Assembly: GCA_001692895.1 (NCBI GenBank)
Contig: KV748193.1
Location: 806,001-870,000 of the forward strand
Length of the DNA: 64,000 bases
Source: Cenococcum geophilum 1.58
Taxonomy: Eukaryota; Ascomycota; Dothideomycetes; Gloniales; Gloniaceae
Reading direction: 5' to 3'
Shown: one piece after another, positions 34,781-47,200 of the stretch
Layout of the letters: the number at the start of each line of letters is the position of its first letter
Position numbering within the stretch: position 1 is the first letter of the stretch
Position numbers and translations under genes: made by a program
Notes under the pieces: generated by a model
The model's database searches: none
What the model was told of the DNA's origin: nothing
What the model saw: only the letters and a program-made list of their open reading frames with translations

Positions 34781-36612
34781 CAAGGGTTTATAGGTTAGAA
34801 AGAAATATTACTAGTCTTTAGCGGATACCAGAGCCCCCCTATTGCAGTTGCAACAGGAATACCATAAGGATTACCCCTCTCGCCTATACTCTTCCTTTTC
34901 TTTATAAGCAACCTACTTAACTCCTTTAAGGAAGGGGCGACCTAGGGGATAGGCTTCGTTAACGATATAAGCCTAATTATATACGGGCCAATAGCCGCAG
35001 AGAATTGCAGAACACTAGAGAAAGCTTATAACACCTATATAAAATAGGCAAGACGATATAGAGTCCAATTCTTACCAGAGAAATACCAGCTAATCCACTT
35101 TATAAGAAAATGTAACCAATTTGCAGATCTCTAGCACATAATTCGCATTTAAGGCTTTAGGGGTTAACCAGTTTAGGGCCTAAGGGTATTAGGAGTATAG
35201 GTAAACAGTAAGCTCTAGTGGAGCGTATATGCGGTATAAGCGGCCCGTAAGGGCCAAGTATAGTATATTATATTATCTAGGATTATTAATTCTATATGGG
35301 GTCTATGCTTCTAGAGGTCACGCCTACTATATATAGCAGTTGTCCGGCTAACCATAACGTATAGGTCCAGTATTTAGGCCATTAGAGAATTGGAGAAAGG
35401 CCCCCCTAAATCGCTCCTTAAACCACTCTAAAAAAAAAGGTCTAAATAGCCTGCCTTTAGAGTATAATAGGCGGATATAAGCGAACGGCCACAGCACTGC
35501 TTAAAAAGGAAGCCAATATTCCCCCCCTACAACTATATATTAAAGCCGCTGCAATATAAAGGGCGTAAAATAAACGCAACTCTAATGTTATAAAGTATAT
35601 TAAGACACGCCTAAATAAACTATAGAGGGACCTTAGGGCGCCCTATAGGAGAATAAACTAACAACCCTAAAGTAGGGAAGATATATTAGAGAAACAGGTA
35701 AAGAAAGCAAAAGAATAATAGTGCTGCTTTAGGGCCCAGGCCCATATAGAGGAGGAAGGAAGACGCGTAAGAGGCTAGTAAAAACAACAGTAAAAGAGAG
35801 AAAGAAGCTAAAGTAGAGTATAAAAGAACGCTAGGAAACCATCTACCGTAATATAATACTGGCTGGACCAATGCTGGAGAGGCGTATAGGAGTTAAAGGT
35901 ATAGAAGCTAACTAAGGTAAGAGGAACCTAAGCCGTAGCATAGTTAACGCTATAGGGGGTAAATACTTTAGGGCTCTAAGAAGGCCTAATAAAGGCAGAA
36001 AATATAATAGCAATACTCTTAAGAACAGGAATAATAGGACTAAAAGACTGGCTCTACTAGGTGGGTGTCCTAGTAGGTAGCCTAAGATATGAATATAGCT
36101 AGCCAAAACAGACACTAAAATATGTAATATTGTTATACCCCTTACGCACCAACTAAGAAGTAATACTCTTAGTAGCTAGCACAGAGAACTATAATACACT
36201 ACTCTTAACATAAAAAGGCCTTAAGGCGGTTACCTAGTAGCTTATTAGCTAAAATATACTAAACCAGTTCCGGGTTATAAAGGAAATGGCAATAAAGGGC
36301 AGGGGGGGCGAGTAATAGGCGCCCCCTAATAACTCTATAGTGGTAAAGTAAAGTTTACAATACTAGCGCGTCTATAGGCTTCTTACGGCAGCAGTAGTTC
36401 CTAAAAAGGTTAAAAAGTAAGGTAGTAGAGCACTATAGGTGACTTGTAGGCGCCTTATAGGCGCCTTATAGGCGCCTTATAGGCGAGTTTTAAAAGACAG
36501 GGAGATAGATTACGGGGTTTTCTTAAATAGAGTTTTCTCCCCATATATATATAAGGAGTAGTCCGCGTGGGCCCAATAGGGATCCAAATCGGACGTTAAG
36601 CAATGAATAATG
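34781..36612 (+). mobile_element. LINE C, 5'-truncated Tad-like LINE with 16-bp TSD
   Basis: A near-identical 16-mer, ataatata(a/g)agcactt, stands at 34765-34780 and 36613-36628, so both ends are fixed. The content starts inside reverse transcriptase (GIP-GLPLSPILFLFFISNLL at about 34855; GFVNDISLIIYG at about 34950, active-site Asp read as Asn; KYQLIHFIRKC at about 35085; LRVLGV-VNSKL at about 35190), followed by the C-terminal domain to about 36400. The 3' end carries a triplicated taggcgcctta (36445-36485) and a tail shared with the insertion at 3350-4370. It is less mutated than LINE A and sits inside a gypsy fossil. Confidence 0.8.
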
Positions 36613-37101
36613 ATAATATAGAGCACTTATAATAGAGATCCTAATACCGCCTATAAATAAGATTAAAATAACTACATCTAAGCCTGGCCTATTAAACGCG
36701 AGCCTTAAACTAGGAATAGTAGCTTAACCTATATCTATAATAAATCTAATACCTATTATAAAATCTAAAAAGCTCCCTAACTCTTTAATATTTAATAAAA
36801 ACTAAAATAATCTACATTTCTTTGTAACTAAGCTCTGTCTTAAACTTTTAATAAACTATAGTTAATACCCTACTAAAGCTAGTAAGGTTAGCTATAGGAT
36901 ATCTTATTTAAGTAAGGATGCTATATAAACTATAAACCTATTCTTTTAACACGGCACCTATATTAATTTTAAAATCTTTATCTTACTACTAGAATAAATA
37001 TATAATAATACCAGCCGCGAATATATAGCTATTACTAAATTAAAAAACCTATAATAATGGAACTAAGACTTTACTAGCTGTAACGGCGCTATTGCACGTT
37101 A
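36613..37101 (+). mobile_element. Ty3/gypsy fossil, right piece (gag)
   Basis: Gag-type frame continuing after LINE C, with the region around 36770-37080 typical of Ty3/gypsy capsid sequence. It is cut at 37101 by the foldback element. No pol is recognisable downstream; 37875-38000 again resembles the family's LTR/leader, so most of the interior is missing. Broken, old. Confidence 0.55.
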
Positions 37102-37872
37102 TAGTCCCTCGTCAAAAGTGTCCGTCCGAGCGCATTTTTTAGACAACCCACCTTGCTAAATTACTATATAATAACTACATAATTAATTCTAAAGCTATAA
37201 AAAATATTTTAAGTTTATATTTTATATAAGATCTAGCTATTATACCCATTTTAAAAATTTCAAATCTATAACTCCTTTAGAAATCCTATTAATTCTTTAC
37301 TAATATCTAAAATCTATAATATATATTTTCTACTACTAAATATTAAAATTATTTTTTTAAAATTTAATATCTTATAGATATTTAGGTTTACTATAACCTT
37401 TTTTATTTAAATTTTTATTTTAAAAGTGTGAAAGTTTATTATAACTCTTTGTACCCTCATTTTTTCAAATTTATATGGGAAATTGCATTTTTTTACTCTT
37501 TTTTAAGTTTATAGCCTTATAATAATTTTTCATACTTTTTAAATAAAAATTTAAGTGGAGAGAGTTTTAATAAAAGCAAATCCCTATAAGATATTAAATT
37601 TTTAAAAAATATTTTTAATATCTAGTAATAGAAAATATATGCTAAATATAGTAAGTTTTAATAGAAAGTTAGTAAAACCTAGAGACTTTTAATAAAGGAC
37701 TATAGATTTTAAATATTAAAAAAGTATCGCGATTACTAGATGATATATCTATAAGTAGCTTTAAATATTTTTTTTAAGCTCTAGAATTAATTATGTGACT
37801 TTTATATAGTATTTTAGCAAAAAGTGTCATTTTTAGCGTGACCTCGGTACGGACACTTTTAATAAGGGACTA
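37102..37872. mobile_element. Foldback element, 771 bp, TA-flanked
   Basis: Ends are tagtccctcgtcaaaagtgt on the left and the mirrored acactttta-taagggacta on the right, with TA outside both (37100-37101, 37873-37874). Pairing is not limited to the ends: 37150-37235 (ataattaattctaaagct...aaaatatttt) mirrors 37755-37815, and 37355-37380 (aaaatttaatatcttatag) mirrors 37583-37610 (ctataagatattaaattttt). So the element is close to one large palindrome centred near 37487. It is AT-rich with no coding frame. Its inner part has kept ordinary TG/CA words (gtgtgaaag, tatgggaaattgcat). Confidence 0.8.
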
Positions 37873-38013
37873 TACCTACCAAATTCTGCTAAATTCTACT
37901 AACCTATAATTAGCTCGCCCAAAGCTAGCGCCTTAGCGGCTTACCCTATATATTTATTTATATTAGTCCTAGTAACCCCTTTTCCTTTTTCTTAACTTAG
38001 TATCTTTATAATA

Positions 38014-38102
38014 AGAAATCCGTTAAATTTTCTAAAGAAATTTTTTAAATTACTAACTTATAGCTAGTAATTTAGTTCCTTAGAGAAATTTAATGGATTT
38101 CT
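38014..38102. mobile_element. Short hairpin MITE, 89 bp
   Basis: agaaatccgttaaattttct is mirrored by agagaaatttaatggatttct, and the inner ttaaattactaac by gctagtaattta, leaving a loop of a few bases. No coding frame; target duplication not clear. It lies in gypsy-like leader sequence. Confidence 0.65.
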
Positions 38103-38139
38103 CGCACCTACGGCGGGCTTTTGGTCTTTAAACTTAGTC

Positions 38140-38560
38140 TGCCCTACTACTGCCCTACTACTGCCCTACTGCCTTGCTACTACCCTATTACTACCCTACT
38201 ATTACCGCACTACTACTATACTACTATAGAATTTATATAGCTACCTTATGGTAGTGACGTAAGGCTGCCTTTATATAATAATTACGTAATATAGATTTAT
38301 ATAGTTAATTACGTGACATATATTAACAATAGCTATTTACATTGTTATTGTTATTGTCTTCTTCCTTAAGTAACAGCACTACTTTTACTACTACCATTAG
38401 TACTACTGCTGCTGCTGCTACATCGTCTACTCTTGCTTTTGCTGTCGCTGCCATTCTTACTGCTACTGCCGCCCCTACTCCTACTTTAGCTCCAGCTCTA
38501 CTACTACCACTATATTACTACCGCCGCCGCCACTACCACCATGTCTGCGCCCGGCCGTCG
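38140..38560. repeat. Trinucleotide-rich low-complexity DNA
   Basis: ctactgcccta-type repeats (38145-38225) and a ctg/act/cgc-rich stretch (38380-38545). The open frame at 38342-38590 translates to Thr/Ala/Leu runs and looks like a by-product of the repeat. Confidence 0.7.
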
Positions 38561-38579
38561 AACTATAGGTTAATAAGAT

Positions 38580-39290
38580 GCCCATTATAAGTTCTAAAGT
38601 TAGTTACTAACCTTACTAGTAAAATAGACCTATAAAGCGCGAATATAGGCTTATATCTCTTAGGTGGGTTTTCTTTTATATATCACCGTTATAATATCTA
38701 AAGGTACTCTTCTCTTACCTATAGCGCGGCAGTTAGGTTAAAATCGTCTTTATAGTCTAACTTGTCCTCACTTTCCCTAGCGCTATTTAGGTCCCCTTTA
38801 GATTAAACACTAAGTTAGTGTACTCTATATTAGAAGGAGGTTACTTATCTTATAGACGAAGCTATATTAGGGTTTAGGCGGATATAGCTTACTAAGGAAA
38901 ATATAAAGCTAAATGTTAGTTATTTACGTAATAAGGTACAGATTAGGCATATAGGAGAGTATTTCAAACTAGTACGCAATCATTTACGCGGTAAGGTATA
39001 GATTAGATATATAGGAGAGTATTTTAAACTAATACGCAATTATTAAGAGCTAGAGGTATATTGCGAAGATACTGCTTTTTATAGCAGTTAGCAGTTAGAT
39101 AGTAAAGAAAGTATTCTATTTACTAGGGCCCGTTAAATGCTAAATAGTAAAGGAGACTATTAAGTATTATAGTTAGACTCCGGTTATATATAAAGGTATA
39201 ACCTACCTTAACCAAAAGATTAAGACTTCGCGTCTTTAACTAAGCTAGTTCTACTACTAAATTATTAACAGATTTAGTAGATTTATTAAT
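38580..39290 (+). pseudogene. Unrecognised decayed reading frame with a 60-bp internal duplication
   Basis: A plus-strand frame is legible from about 38820 to 39290. It includes KEVTYLIDEAILGFRRI, two copies of KVQIRHIGEYFKLVRNH, and ESILFTRAR-MLNSKGDY. The duplication 38922-38981/38982-39042 is exactly in frame (20 residues). I recognise no family. Stops are TAA/TAG at plausible Gln codons, so it was probably a real gene before RIP. The region upstream (38580-38820) is less clear. Confidence 0.4.
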
Positions 39291-42160
39291 ATTTAGTCGC
39301 TATTATTTTATAAAAAAAGCAGGTATAGACTTGTAGTCACTATCCTTATTATTAAAAATTACCCCCTTTAGCCAGAGGCGGCCATGTATATTCTATACAT
39401 TATTAGCCAGCTTAATATATTTTATATAACGTTAACAGGGTCTATTGCGTGCCTACTCCTTTTTACGCCCAGATATAAGTAGACTAAAGTTATAATATTG
39501 CTCGTTCTAGCTAGGTTTTATATACTTATTCTAGCTAGGTTCTACATACTTATTCTCTATTAGCGCGTTCTTCCTTCCTTTAGCTAGGATATAGGCAACT
39601 CCTAATAGTAGGCTAAATAGAGACGTAAGGTTAATTATACCAGTTATCCTCGTTTCCTTATTATACGTTAACTCAAAGTAGGGTTCTTGCTACTAGTTTA
39701 AGTATTTAATAACGCGTTTTTATATTTACCTACTATAATAACACTCCTGTATTTGCCTAGTTAGCAGAAGGTATAGTTTATGGCTAAAATAGGTTACCTT
39801 ATAGCTGTTTCTATAATGTCTAGAGCGTATATAAATTAATAACTTGAAAGAATATATACTGGTATAGTATATATTAGACTAATAGCAGTATTAGTAGGAG
39901 TATTATTACAATAGTGCTTGCAAGTGACTTAAATAGGGGTGTATTTATTATAATTAGCTACTAGTTCTAACCGGTTACGGTTAAGCCGCAACCATGACCT
40001 ATTAACTCGCGTTAAGTTAGTAGTTAAGAAAAAATTATTGTATAGTTAAAGATTATCTAATACTATTTACTATTATACGCAAAACTGTTTTATTTTATTA
40101 GTATATCCCTTAATAGATATAGTATAGGTATATAAAAGGTTAAACGTTAATCCTAGTAACAAAAGTAGTAGGTTAGTAAGGCTTATGTCTAAATTTAACA
40201 GGGAGGTACCTTATTAAACCACTTTACCCACCTAGGGCGCTGGCTTTTAGATTCTATACCTTATTCCAGTCCACCTACACTAGGTTTAACACCCGTCTCG
40301 CGCTTAAAGCGAAGCTTATCTACCTTACCCATACAGCTCGCCAGTATAGATAATGCTAGGGTAGGCATAGGCGGCATATAGGATAGTAATGACACTTTTA
40401 CATAGTCATATCGCCATATTCCACACCTTTATATAATACCTAGTATTTCTACCGCAAATATCTAACGTCATTCTTCCGTGTTATTAACCCCACTAGCCTA
40501 TAGTAAGCCTAACCTATCCCCTACATATATATTATAACAGCAATTAAATTTAGCAGAATAGTAAGGAAAGCATAAATATAAATATAAGGATTAGGTGTTA
40601 GATACTAAGAGCGAGCTAGGGATAGTATTAATATATATTACCCTAATAAGTTTACTGGAAAGAATAGGTATAAACCTTAAGCTTTATTATCCAATCCTTT
40701 TAGGCGTTTTAAGAATGCCGGATAAGTTATAAAAATATCTTAAGATATATTATTCTAAAACTCCCTTACCTAATAGCACGCTAAAGGGCTCTAATATTAA
40801 GCCGTCTACCTTTATATATAGTAATCTATTAAACCAATAAGTATTCTAAATAAAGCAGTGGCTTTAAGGCGCATAATCTATACTATGGTTATAGTTACCT
40901 TCGCCTTTTTTATTACGGGTTAAGGCGTAAAGTAAGGGCTCTTTTTTAACTAGGAGAGGTTTTTTAGGACAGCTATAGGTTAAGTATTGCTTTAGTATTG
41001 ACCCGTTTACCTATTCTACCTATTCTTATATATATAGAGTACAAGTTATCTAGTAAAGGCAAGGGTGCGGAAATAGAGGGTAAGTAATTACATTATTTTT
41101 AGCTAGTAGCGCAGACTATAAATACGAGTTAGTAACGCTAAATTAACTTTAAACAGTAACCTACTTATTTTTCTTTATTCTATTATAAATAAAAACCTAT
41201 CCATTTCTTATAAAAATATATCCTTAACCATACTACGCTATTTCTCTTTATTTATAAGCTGAATTTATCCTCTAGCTATCTTATTACTAATATAATAGCA
41301 AAGCGTTTCGCTCTTAAGGTTAAAGTTAATATCTTAGCCTAGCATATTTATAAATATATTAAAGCTTAAATCATTAACGTATATATTTAGGGCGTTATTC
41401 TTACTAGTCGCTAGCTTTTAGGTTAGAATAATTATTGGCTCTTTATTAGCTGCCCGCCGGATTAGTATTATTATTATCCTATATAACCTTAGTATTCCCT
41501 CCTACCTTATTACCTTTAGTATACCAGCTAGTAGATAATATATAATAGCGGGGTATGGAAGTACTAGGTTACCTATTATAATTTGCCTAATAAAAGCCGT
41601 TTTGTTTATTTAACACGTTGCATTATAGCTGTAGCGCTAGGTAAGTTATTTAATATATTTAGTATATAGATTTTTAGGTAAACCTAGAAATATAGATAGA
41701 AATTCGTTAGAGATTTCATTTAATATTTGCTATATTTATACCTTACTTATAAGGGAGCGTAGTGGCTATCTAAGGAGCCCGCGCGTTAATATTTTAATTT
41801 TAATATTATAGTAGATCGTATTATATTATATATTTATAACCCTAAGATCTTACTTAAAAGTGTCTTTAGTGTTATAGCTTAGGTTTATTATCAGTACTAT
41901 AATTCCGAAAGCGTTAGGGGAGGTACGGTAAGAAAGACGTCTTAATTACGCGCTAAGATTAATGTACAGGATTATATAAACAGGTAACTATATTATTTAG
42001 TTATATATAAAACAATTAGTTAAATGTCTTATAAGAAATAAATAAGCATATTAGCAAACGCTTCTCCACCTACTACACCACCTAAACTTATAAGCCTCCT
42101 CCTATCTATTTTATATCTCCTCTATCTTAATAAGCTTAATTTAGCACCTAGATTCGTTAA
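39290..42160 (+). other. RIP-degraded coding-like sequence, unassigned
   Basis: A long plus-strand frame with only Gln-type stops can be followed from about 39330 to 40550 (for example AAMYILYIISQLNIFYITL, and RLSRNHDLLTRVKLVVKKK near 40000), but I cannot name it. 40200-40520 is less mutated, with normal CA/TG words. 41000-42160 shows decayed frames without motifs I recognise. No repeats with defined ends were found here. Confidence 0.35.
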
Positions 42161-42281
42161 AACTTTTTATATCTATTATATTATACTATATACAATACTG
42201 CGTATATAGCCTCTAGGCTATGGTGCTATAGTTTTATATATATAAATCCCTTCTAGGCAGCTTAATATATACTAGTAACTA
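42161..42281 (-). mobile_element. Severely 5'-truncated LINE B-type 3' tail
   Basis: About 115 bp match the 3' end of LINE B (23653-23770): tacaatactgcg, gcctctaggctatgg-gctatag, tatatatataaatcc and aggcagctta. The short T-rich stretch at 42163-42168 stands where the poly-A tail would be. It could also be an independent small element captured in both places. Confidence 0.6.
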
Positions 42282-43500
42282 TATTAATTAATACTTTAAG
42301 ACGCCTAGTTAGCCCTTAACTAGTAGAGCCTAGTTAGCATAATTAGAGGTCCCAACCTCCGCTAAAATACTTAATATCCCTAATAAGGGCTAGAATATTA
42401 TTAGCGAAAATAGAGATATTCCACTATAAGTTAATAAGATCTTAGGTCCGTCTAGCTTAATAAAAGAGTATCTAAGCTCTTAGTATAATCTTTTAAGAGA
42501 AAACACGATTAAACCGTTAAAAGAGGCAGTAGGTTAAATTAGAGTAGACCCTTTTAGTTTACCAGAATCTAGATATAGTAATAGAATTGGTATATATAAA
42601 CAGGTAAGCATACTATAATTCCAAAGTAGTTATCCCCTAATATCTATAAGGCCTATATTAGCTTAGTAATATTTTTACCTTAAGGGCTAGTAATCCGCGT
42701 AGCGTTCTTACTTAGGAGAGTAGAAAAGATAATCTATTAGAATTAGTTAAAAAGACTAGTTGCTAGGTCTCTAGTTGCTTTAACTTTTAAAACTAATATT
42801 TTTTAAACGAAATATATACTTATAATAGCGGCGGTAAGACTATTAGCCGTATTAGAACAGAATTCTTTAGAGGTTAACTTATTCTTTAAAACCTAAAGAG
42901 ATTAAGATTAACTTATCCGTATTATAGACAATAGTTAAAAAACGAACTAAATTTTATAAAGTTAATCGCTATACTATATTAGCATTACAAAAGCTAATAA
43001 GAGAGCCGTAAGTGTGCAATATTTTCTAAATAAGAAGATATCTAACCATTAATAGATTCCCGTTATCAGAACACCTTATTTAAGTTTAATAAAATATTAA
43101 AGCACTATAATACGTTATAAATAAGCCTTATACGGATCTTAGCTTAATTATAGCTATTAAGAATGCTTCCTTATTTAGAAATATTTATATTCTTAGACTA
43201 GCCAGATATAACTACTATAGGGCTTAAAGCCACTACGCTAAAACAAGTTCTTATAAAGCGTCTTGTAATAATCTAAGGACCTCTAGGCACTAAAAAAACG
43301 TAGCTTTAAAGGCATTACTCAGCAATATAACAATAGGAGATCCCCCTATTATTATTACATATTATATAAACTATACGCTAAACCAGTTATTTAGGCATAT
43401 TGCTTAAAGTAACTATCTTAATATTATCACTTATACGGATAGACGATATTACACTACATTAGGCGCCAGGGCCGTAGGGGTAGGAAAAAGAGGAAGCGTT
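42282..43500 (+). pseudogene. NFX1-type SF1 helicase family pseudogene (N-terminal part and P-loop)
   Basis: Plus-strand text follows the fungal NFX1-type zinc-finger helicase family (ZNFX1 / fission yeast Hrr1-like, UPF1-related). About 42570-42600 reads ESRYSNRIGIYK. A likely intron follows (gtaagc at about 42603 to ttag near 42671). Then come GLVIRVAFLLRRVEKIIYQN (about 42690), KRLVARSLVALTFKTNIF (about 42750) and LAVLEQNSLEVNLFF (about 42850). The Walker A region is at about 43270 (VII-GPLGTKKT, for GPPGTGKT), followed in another frame by LKALLSNITIGDPPIIITY and LNQLFRHIA. Related proteins act in RNA silencing and heterochromatin. The copy ends at the microsatellite, lacking the rest of the helicase and the zinc fingers. 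Stops, a frame change and the lost P-loop Gly show it is dead. Confidence 0.7.
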
Positions 43501-43519
43501 AGGGCTCCCTCTTTTTATA

Positions 43520-43850
43520 TCTTATATTTTATATTTTTATATTATCTTATATTATCCTACTATTGTCCTACTATTATATTATATTGTCCCATATTATCCT
43601 ACTATTATCCCACTATTATATCACATTATCCTGCCATTGTTCTACCATTATGCCATATTGTCCTATTATTGTCCTACTATTATGTTATATTATCCTATTA
43701 TTATCCTACTATTATATTATATTGTTCTGTTATTGTCCTGCTATTATATTATATTGTCTTACCATTGTCCTACCATTATATTATATTGTCCTATTATTAT
43801 CTTATATTGTCCTGCCATTGTCTTAGTACTGCTATATACTTTTTACTATT
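43520..43850. repeat. Complex microsatellite (ttatattatcctactattgtcc type)
   Basis: Imperfect repeats of cctactattatattatattgtc for about 330 bp. Three overlapping open plus-strand frames (YYIILSY-like) are products of the repeat. 43851-44058 holds nothing I can name. Confidence 0.9.
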
Positions 43851-44063
43851 TACTAAAATTATAGTTATAGGTATTTATCGGCCAGAATCCAGGTAGTAAC
43901 TCTTGGCAGTAATTTTACTACCCAAATCTCTTACTAAGTTTCGTTCTGCCAATATAAAATTAATAGCTTAAAGCTTATTTTTAGTGTTATAGATCTAAAT
44001 TTTAGAGCTATAGATTAATTAATTAGCGTAGAGCCGTTATATTATAGTAAAGCTATATCTAAG

Positions 44064-44283
44064 TGTATAATTATAGCACGTGGTACACCAAACGCGTAGT
44101 TACGTGTTTGGTGCACTAACTACTTATATACTAACTAATTAGGGGGAAGGCGCGTTAGTATATAGATTACGTAGTCTACCTTAATAGAATCGACAGTTAC
44201 TACTATCCTAAAGAGCATACGATACTATACGTATTTCGTGCCCCGGGATATAACTTACTTATACCATTAAGTTGGTACAAACA
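44064..44283 (+). repeat. 5' LTR of Ty1/copia element 1
   Basis: 220 bp, matches 63749-63968 over its whole length with differences that are nearly all C/T or G/A. It is followed by a segment (attagtaagcgcgtatagatta, 44288-44310) that copia element 2 also has next to its own 5' LTR, the likely primer-binding region. Confidence 0.9.
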
Positions 44284-47200
44284 CTAATTAGTAAGCGCGT
44301 ATAGATTAGTAATTACTTAATACTTCCTCCGAGCGATATATACGACAGCGACTACCTGTTTAGAATCCTAGTACGACCTGTTAGAAGGTCGGAAGTTGGG
44401 GATTACGGACCTATTACTAACTCTATATACTTATTTAAGTCTTAGTACGGTTTACTAGAAGTTTATAGACGCGAATATAGACCTTTATAACCCCCTATCC
44501 TTAACTTCCTTTAAACCTCGAACCTTCTATCCTCCTGTAAACCGTTACGGACCCGTTAATCGCCTTTACGGACCGTTACAAGACCTTACGGAAACCCCCT
44601 ACCCTCCTATAAACCGTTACAGACCTATTAACCGCCTTTACGGACCACTATAAGACCTTCCCTACCCGCTACGTACTATACTATATAGTATGGCAGATAT
44701 AAGTAAGTAGATTAATAAAGGTTAAGAGAAATAGAGATAAGGAGTCGACCTTACGTCTATAACTGACGTTAATAACTATATTAAATATAAAATCCTTAAA
44801 TACGGATATTTTAAGCTTATAAATAACGACTTGTGGGAGTAATATAAGGAAGACTTTGCGGACTTTACGGAAGCTATTCTTAAGGCTTGCAACCCTACTG
44901 CCATCTGTAACCTACGAACCCTTTTACGTTACTAAGGTATATAGGTTAAAAGGGATAAATAAGTTACTGTTGTATAGTCCTTATATAATACAATATATAA
45001 GGAAGACTAAACGGAATGGATTAAAGAGGAAATCCTAGACTATATTAAAACCTGCGGACTCTTTACTTCCTTTAAACTTAATAGAATCTCTAGCCTTATA
45101 GCTAACCTATTTAACCGAATTCGTTCTATAGACCTAAGTGGCTTTAGAATTAATTTTACTGGCTAAAGTATACCTAGTACTTAAGTTATGGACCGTAATA
45201 CCCCCGTAACCCAAATTACGGACTATAATACCCCCGCAAATTAAAATACGGACTAAAACCCTCCTATTGCTTAAGTTATAGATCCGTAAACCACCTAAGT
45301 AAAGACCTATAGTAAGGAACTGGCTAACCTAGCTAAGCTCTACACCGACGAATCTAAGTATAGTAGTGAAAACGATAACTTTAACTTTAAACTGACTATC
45401 TTTACGGACCTCTATTAGAAGGCTAATATTCCCAAATAGGAGTTTAGCCAAGCCTACTCTATTATACTACGCGGCCTAGTACTTAACTACTATTACACTA
45501 ATCTTAAGAGCAACCCCCTTGGTGTTCCCTTTAATAGGCTATGTAAGGCTATACGTAACTACTTTAAAAAGCCTAAATATAAGCGTAATATCCTTACCTA
45601 ATAGAATGCGATTAATTTACGGACCGTAATTAATAAGAATACCGAAAAATTGATTATAGAGTGCCTGTAAATTCTTATTAAAGACCTTTGGTACCTATAG
45701 TATGGCCTTAATATTAAGCTTTAAACAGACGACTTCCTATATAATAAGCTTATTACAGCTTACTAGGAAGTAGAACCCTATAAATACGCCTATTATAAGT
45801 CTATAGACACCATAGCTGGCCTTATTAATAATTTATAGTCCTTTATTATAACGTACGAAGTCTTAAACCCACTAGGTAGTACTTAAGCCTTTATTACGGA
45901 CCTATAAAACCTGCAAACTGACTTAGATACCTACTTTACGGACCGCCGCTACCGCTAGCAGTACCTGTACCGACTAAGTTCTACCCGTAACCCCCGCAGT
46001 AACTCCTATATAAAAGTATACTCCTACAAACAAACAAACCAGCCAGAAGTGTTTTATGTACGGTAAGGAAGGATATTAGTCTATAAGGTATACGTAAGAA
46101 GAACGTAATAAGTTTAAAAAGAGATTTAATAATTGGATTAACTAGTTTATCTTAAACTATAAAGGAAAGGAAGTAGAGGAGTCTCTTAACGAGTTAATGG
46201 AAGCCCTTATAATTAACTTTAACTTAAACACTTAGGAATAGAAGACCTTAGAGATATTTTTAACTACTTTTAGACCTTTTACGGATAGCTAAGCCTTTAA
46301 TATTACGACCATATTAGCCGACCGCTCCTTTATACACTTAATTATACCCGAAAACTAATCCGTAAGTATACCTATTGGACCTATTACGGACGTTACGGAC
46401 CGCGAATAGGACCTATTTGCATATATTACTATAGAACGCTATACCCCTAAAGAATTTTATGGCGTTATAATTGATATAGGTGCCTTTAAGAAGTTTACTA
46501 TAGGTTATAGATAATATCTTGTATATAGGACCACCGTAAATAATAATACGGACATTGATACTATGTAAACTGGGGCCGTAAACGTCCAATTCGGCATTGG
46601 CTTAACTGTATTAATTAGATTAGTTGTAGTTAAGACCCTAATTAGCCTAGTTAACTTCTATATAGTAAAAGCAGATACCCCCTTCTTACTTTGCCTTATA
46701 GATATAGATAGGTTATAGGTTTACTATAACAATATTACGGACACCTTAATCGGCCCCGTAACTGCCCTAGGAAGTAAGTATATTACCCTACTAATTATAC
46801 GACGATTTAGACACCCGTTTCTTATATAGGGAGAGACTTTACGGACCTATATTTAGGAATCTTTTAACTATAACCCGTGCTACCTTACTAGTACTAAGAT
46901 CTACCGCCTATACCGCCGTTTCGGCCACCCGTTAGCCGAAAAGCTATATAGAGTTCTTAAACGCTCTAGATATGACGACGTTAATAGAAAGGCAATTAAC
47001 TACCTAATTAAATACTGCTCCTTCTACTAGAAATACAGACGTTCCCTAGGCCGATTTAAGTTTACTCTCCGTAAAGACCTTAATTTTAATCACTTAGTAT
47101 ACATAGACATTATGTATATTAACGGCAGCCTAGTATTATATATAATTAACAAGGCAACCCGCTATTAAGCCGCCCGTTGGTTACAAAATATATTTATAAA

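Noticed and set aside
38342-38590. 82-codon ORF with Thr/Ala/Leu runs.
   Set aside because: Low-complexity trinucleotide DNA with no conserved feature.
43563-43896. Three overlapping plus-strand ORFs rich in Tyr/Ile/Leu.
   Set aside because: They arise from the period of the microsatellite and overlap one another in all frames.
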